Assembly (NCBI GenBank): GCA_030607835.1
Contig: JAUWJE010000111.1
Span: forward strand, 1 to 6,569
Direction of reading: 5' to 3'
DNA length: 6,569 nt
DNA from: Candidatus Fermentibacterota bacterium
Lineage (GTDB): Bacteria; Fermentibacterota; Fermentibacteria; Fermentibacterales; JCC-6
In this document: one piece after another, positions 6,383 through 6,569 of the stretch
How positions within the stretch are numbered: position 1 is the stretch's first letter
How the letters are laid out: the number at the start of each line of letters is the position of its first letter
Notes under the pieces: generated by a model
What the model saw: the letters and a program-made list of their open reading frames with translations, nothing else
Told to the model about the DNA's origin: nothing
Database searches by the model: none
Position numbers and translations under genes: made by a program

Positions 6383-6569
6383 TATCCTCTGATCTTTAGT
6401 GGAAGGTTTATCTTCAAAGCGTAAGCGGCAACTGATTTCATGTCTGCTCCCGGATACCGAACTGCTGTAAGTCTGGTTCTGCAAATTTTCCTTGAAAGCT
6501 GAATGAATTCCTGCAACTTATCCCATGCTGAATCACAGTCTGGAACACATATAGCGTTGTATTCTTCCA
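6382..6569 (-). CDS. C-terminal fragment of a probable TatD-associated radical SAM protein
   Basis: The last 61 codons of a gene entering from beyond base 6569, in frame from 6567 to the TAA at 6384-6382. The fragment contains EEYNAICVPDC, an amphipathic helix (KLQEFIQLSRK), RTRLTAVRYPGAD, and ends LPLKIRG. This order (YN-x-x-C-x-P, helix, T-x-V strand, D-x-x-x-x-x-x-YA, then a terminal R-G) resembles the C-terminus of the radical SAM family that is associated or fused with TatD nucleases. That link fits the location, because tatD and ksgA are frequent neighbours. The radical SAM CxxxCxxC cluster itself would lie outside the window, so the call is inference from a short tail. Its stop overlaps the rsmA start by one base (TAATG), making it the upstream member of the same operon. 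Confidence 0.6.
   Translation of the reverse strand, partial: EEYNAICVPDCDSAWDKLQEFIQLSRKICRTRLTAVRYPGADMKSVAAYALKINLPLKIRG

Noticed and set aside
6383..6484. N-terminal extension of rsmA by 34 residues from a TTG start
   Set aside because: The extension is not like RsmA and overlaps, in another frame, the coding end of the upstream gene; the ATG at 6382 gives TAATG coupling and the normal length.

Overview
The window looks like chromosomal DNA from an uncultured diderm (Gram-negative type) bacterium. The evidence is an outer-membrane beta-barrel-like protein, a lipoprotein and a phosphoheptose isomerase for surface glycans. GC content by eye is moderate (about 45%). The gene set and the orphan envelope proteins recall poorly characterised FCB-group lineages such as Fermentibacterota, but this is a weak taxonomic guess; nothing in the window fixes the phylum. 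I saw no tRNA, rRNA, CRISPR array or insertion sequence.

Almost everything is encoded on the minus strand, so transcription runs from high to low coordinates. Block 1 (6569 down to 2453) is a tight operon. It holds the C-terminus of a probable TatD-associated radical SAM protein, rsmA/ksgA (16S rRNA dimethyladenosine transferase), a 606-residue probable outer-membrane beta-barrel protein, a 204-residue lipoprotein, and a TrmN6-like adenine-N6 methyltransferase. The first two junctions are TAATG stop/start overlaps; the next two gaps are 15 and 22 bases.

Block 2 (2227 down to 1) is a surface-carbohydrate operon. It holds a CpsB/YwqE-type PHP-domain phosphatase, an RmlD-like sugar-nucleotide reductase, a GmhA-type sedoheptulose-7-phosphate isomerase (ATGA overlap with the preceding gene), and the first 29 codons of a probable UPF0104/LPG-synthase-type membrane protein. 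Together these suggest making, regulating and perhaps exporting an envelope polysaccharide or heptose-containing glycan.

Between the blocks lies one small plus-strand gene (2282-2497). It encodes a 71-residue peptide with a clear signal sequence. It is divergent from the phosphatase gene and runs 45 bases into the 3' end of the methyltransferase gene. The two most notable points are this orphan secreted peptide and the phosphatase gene, whose only plausible start is an ATT codon behind a perfect AGGAGG. Several start positions were revised from simple longest-ORF calls: phosphatase to 2227, gmhA to 664, rsmA to 6382, and the small gene to 2282.
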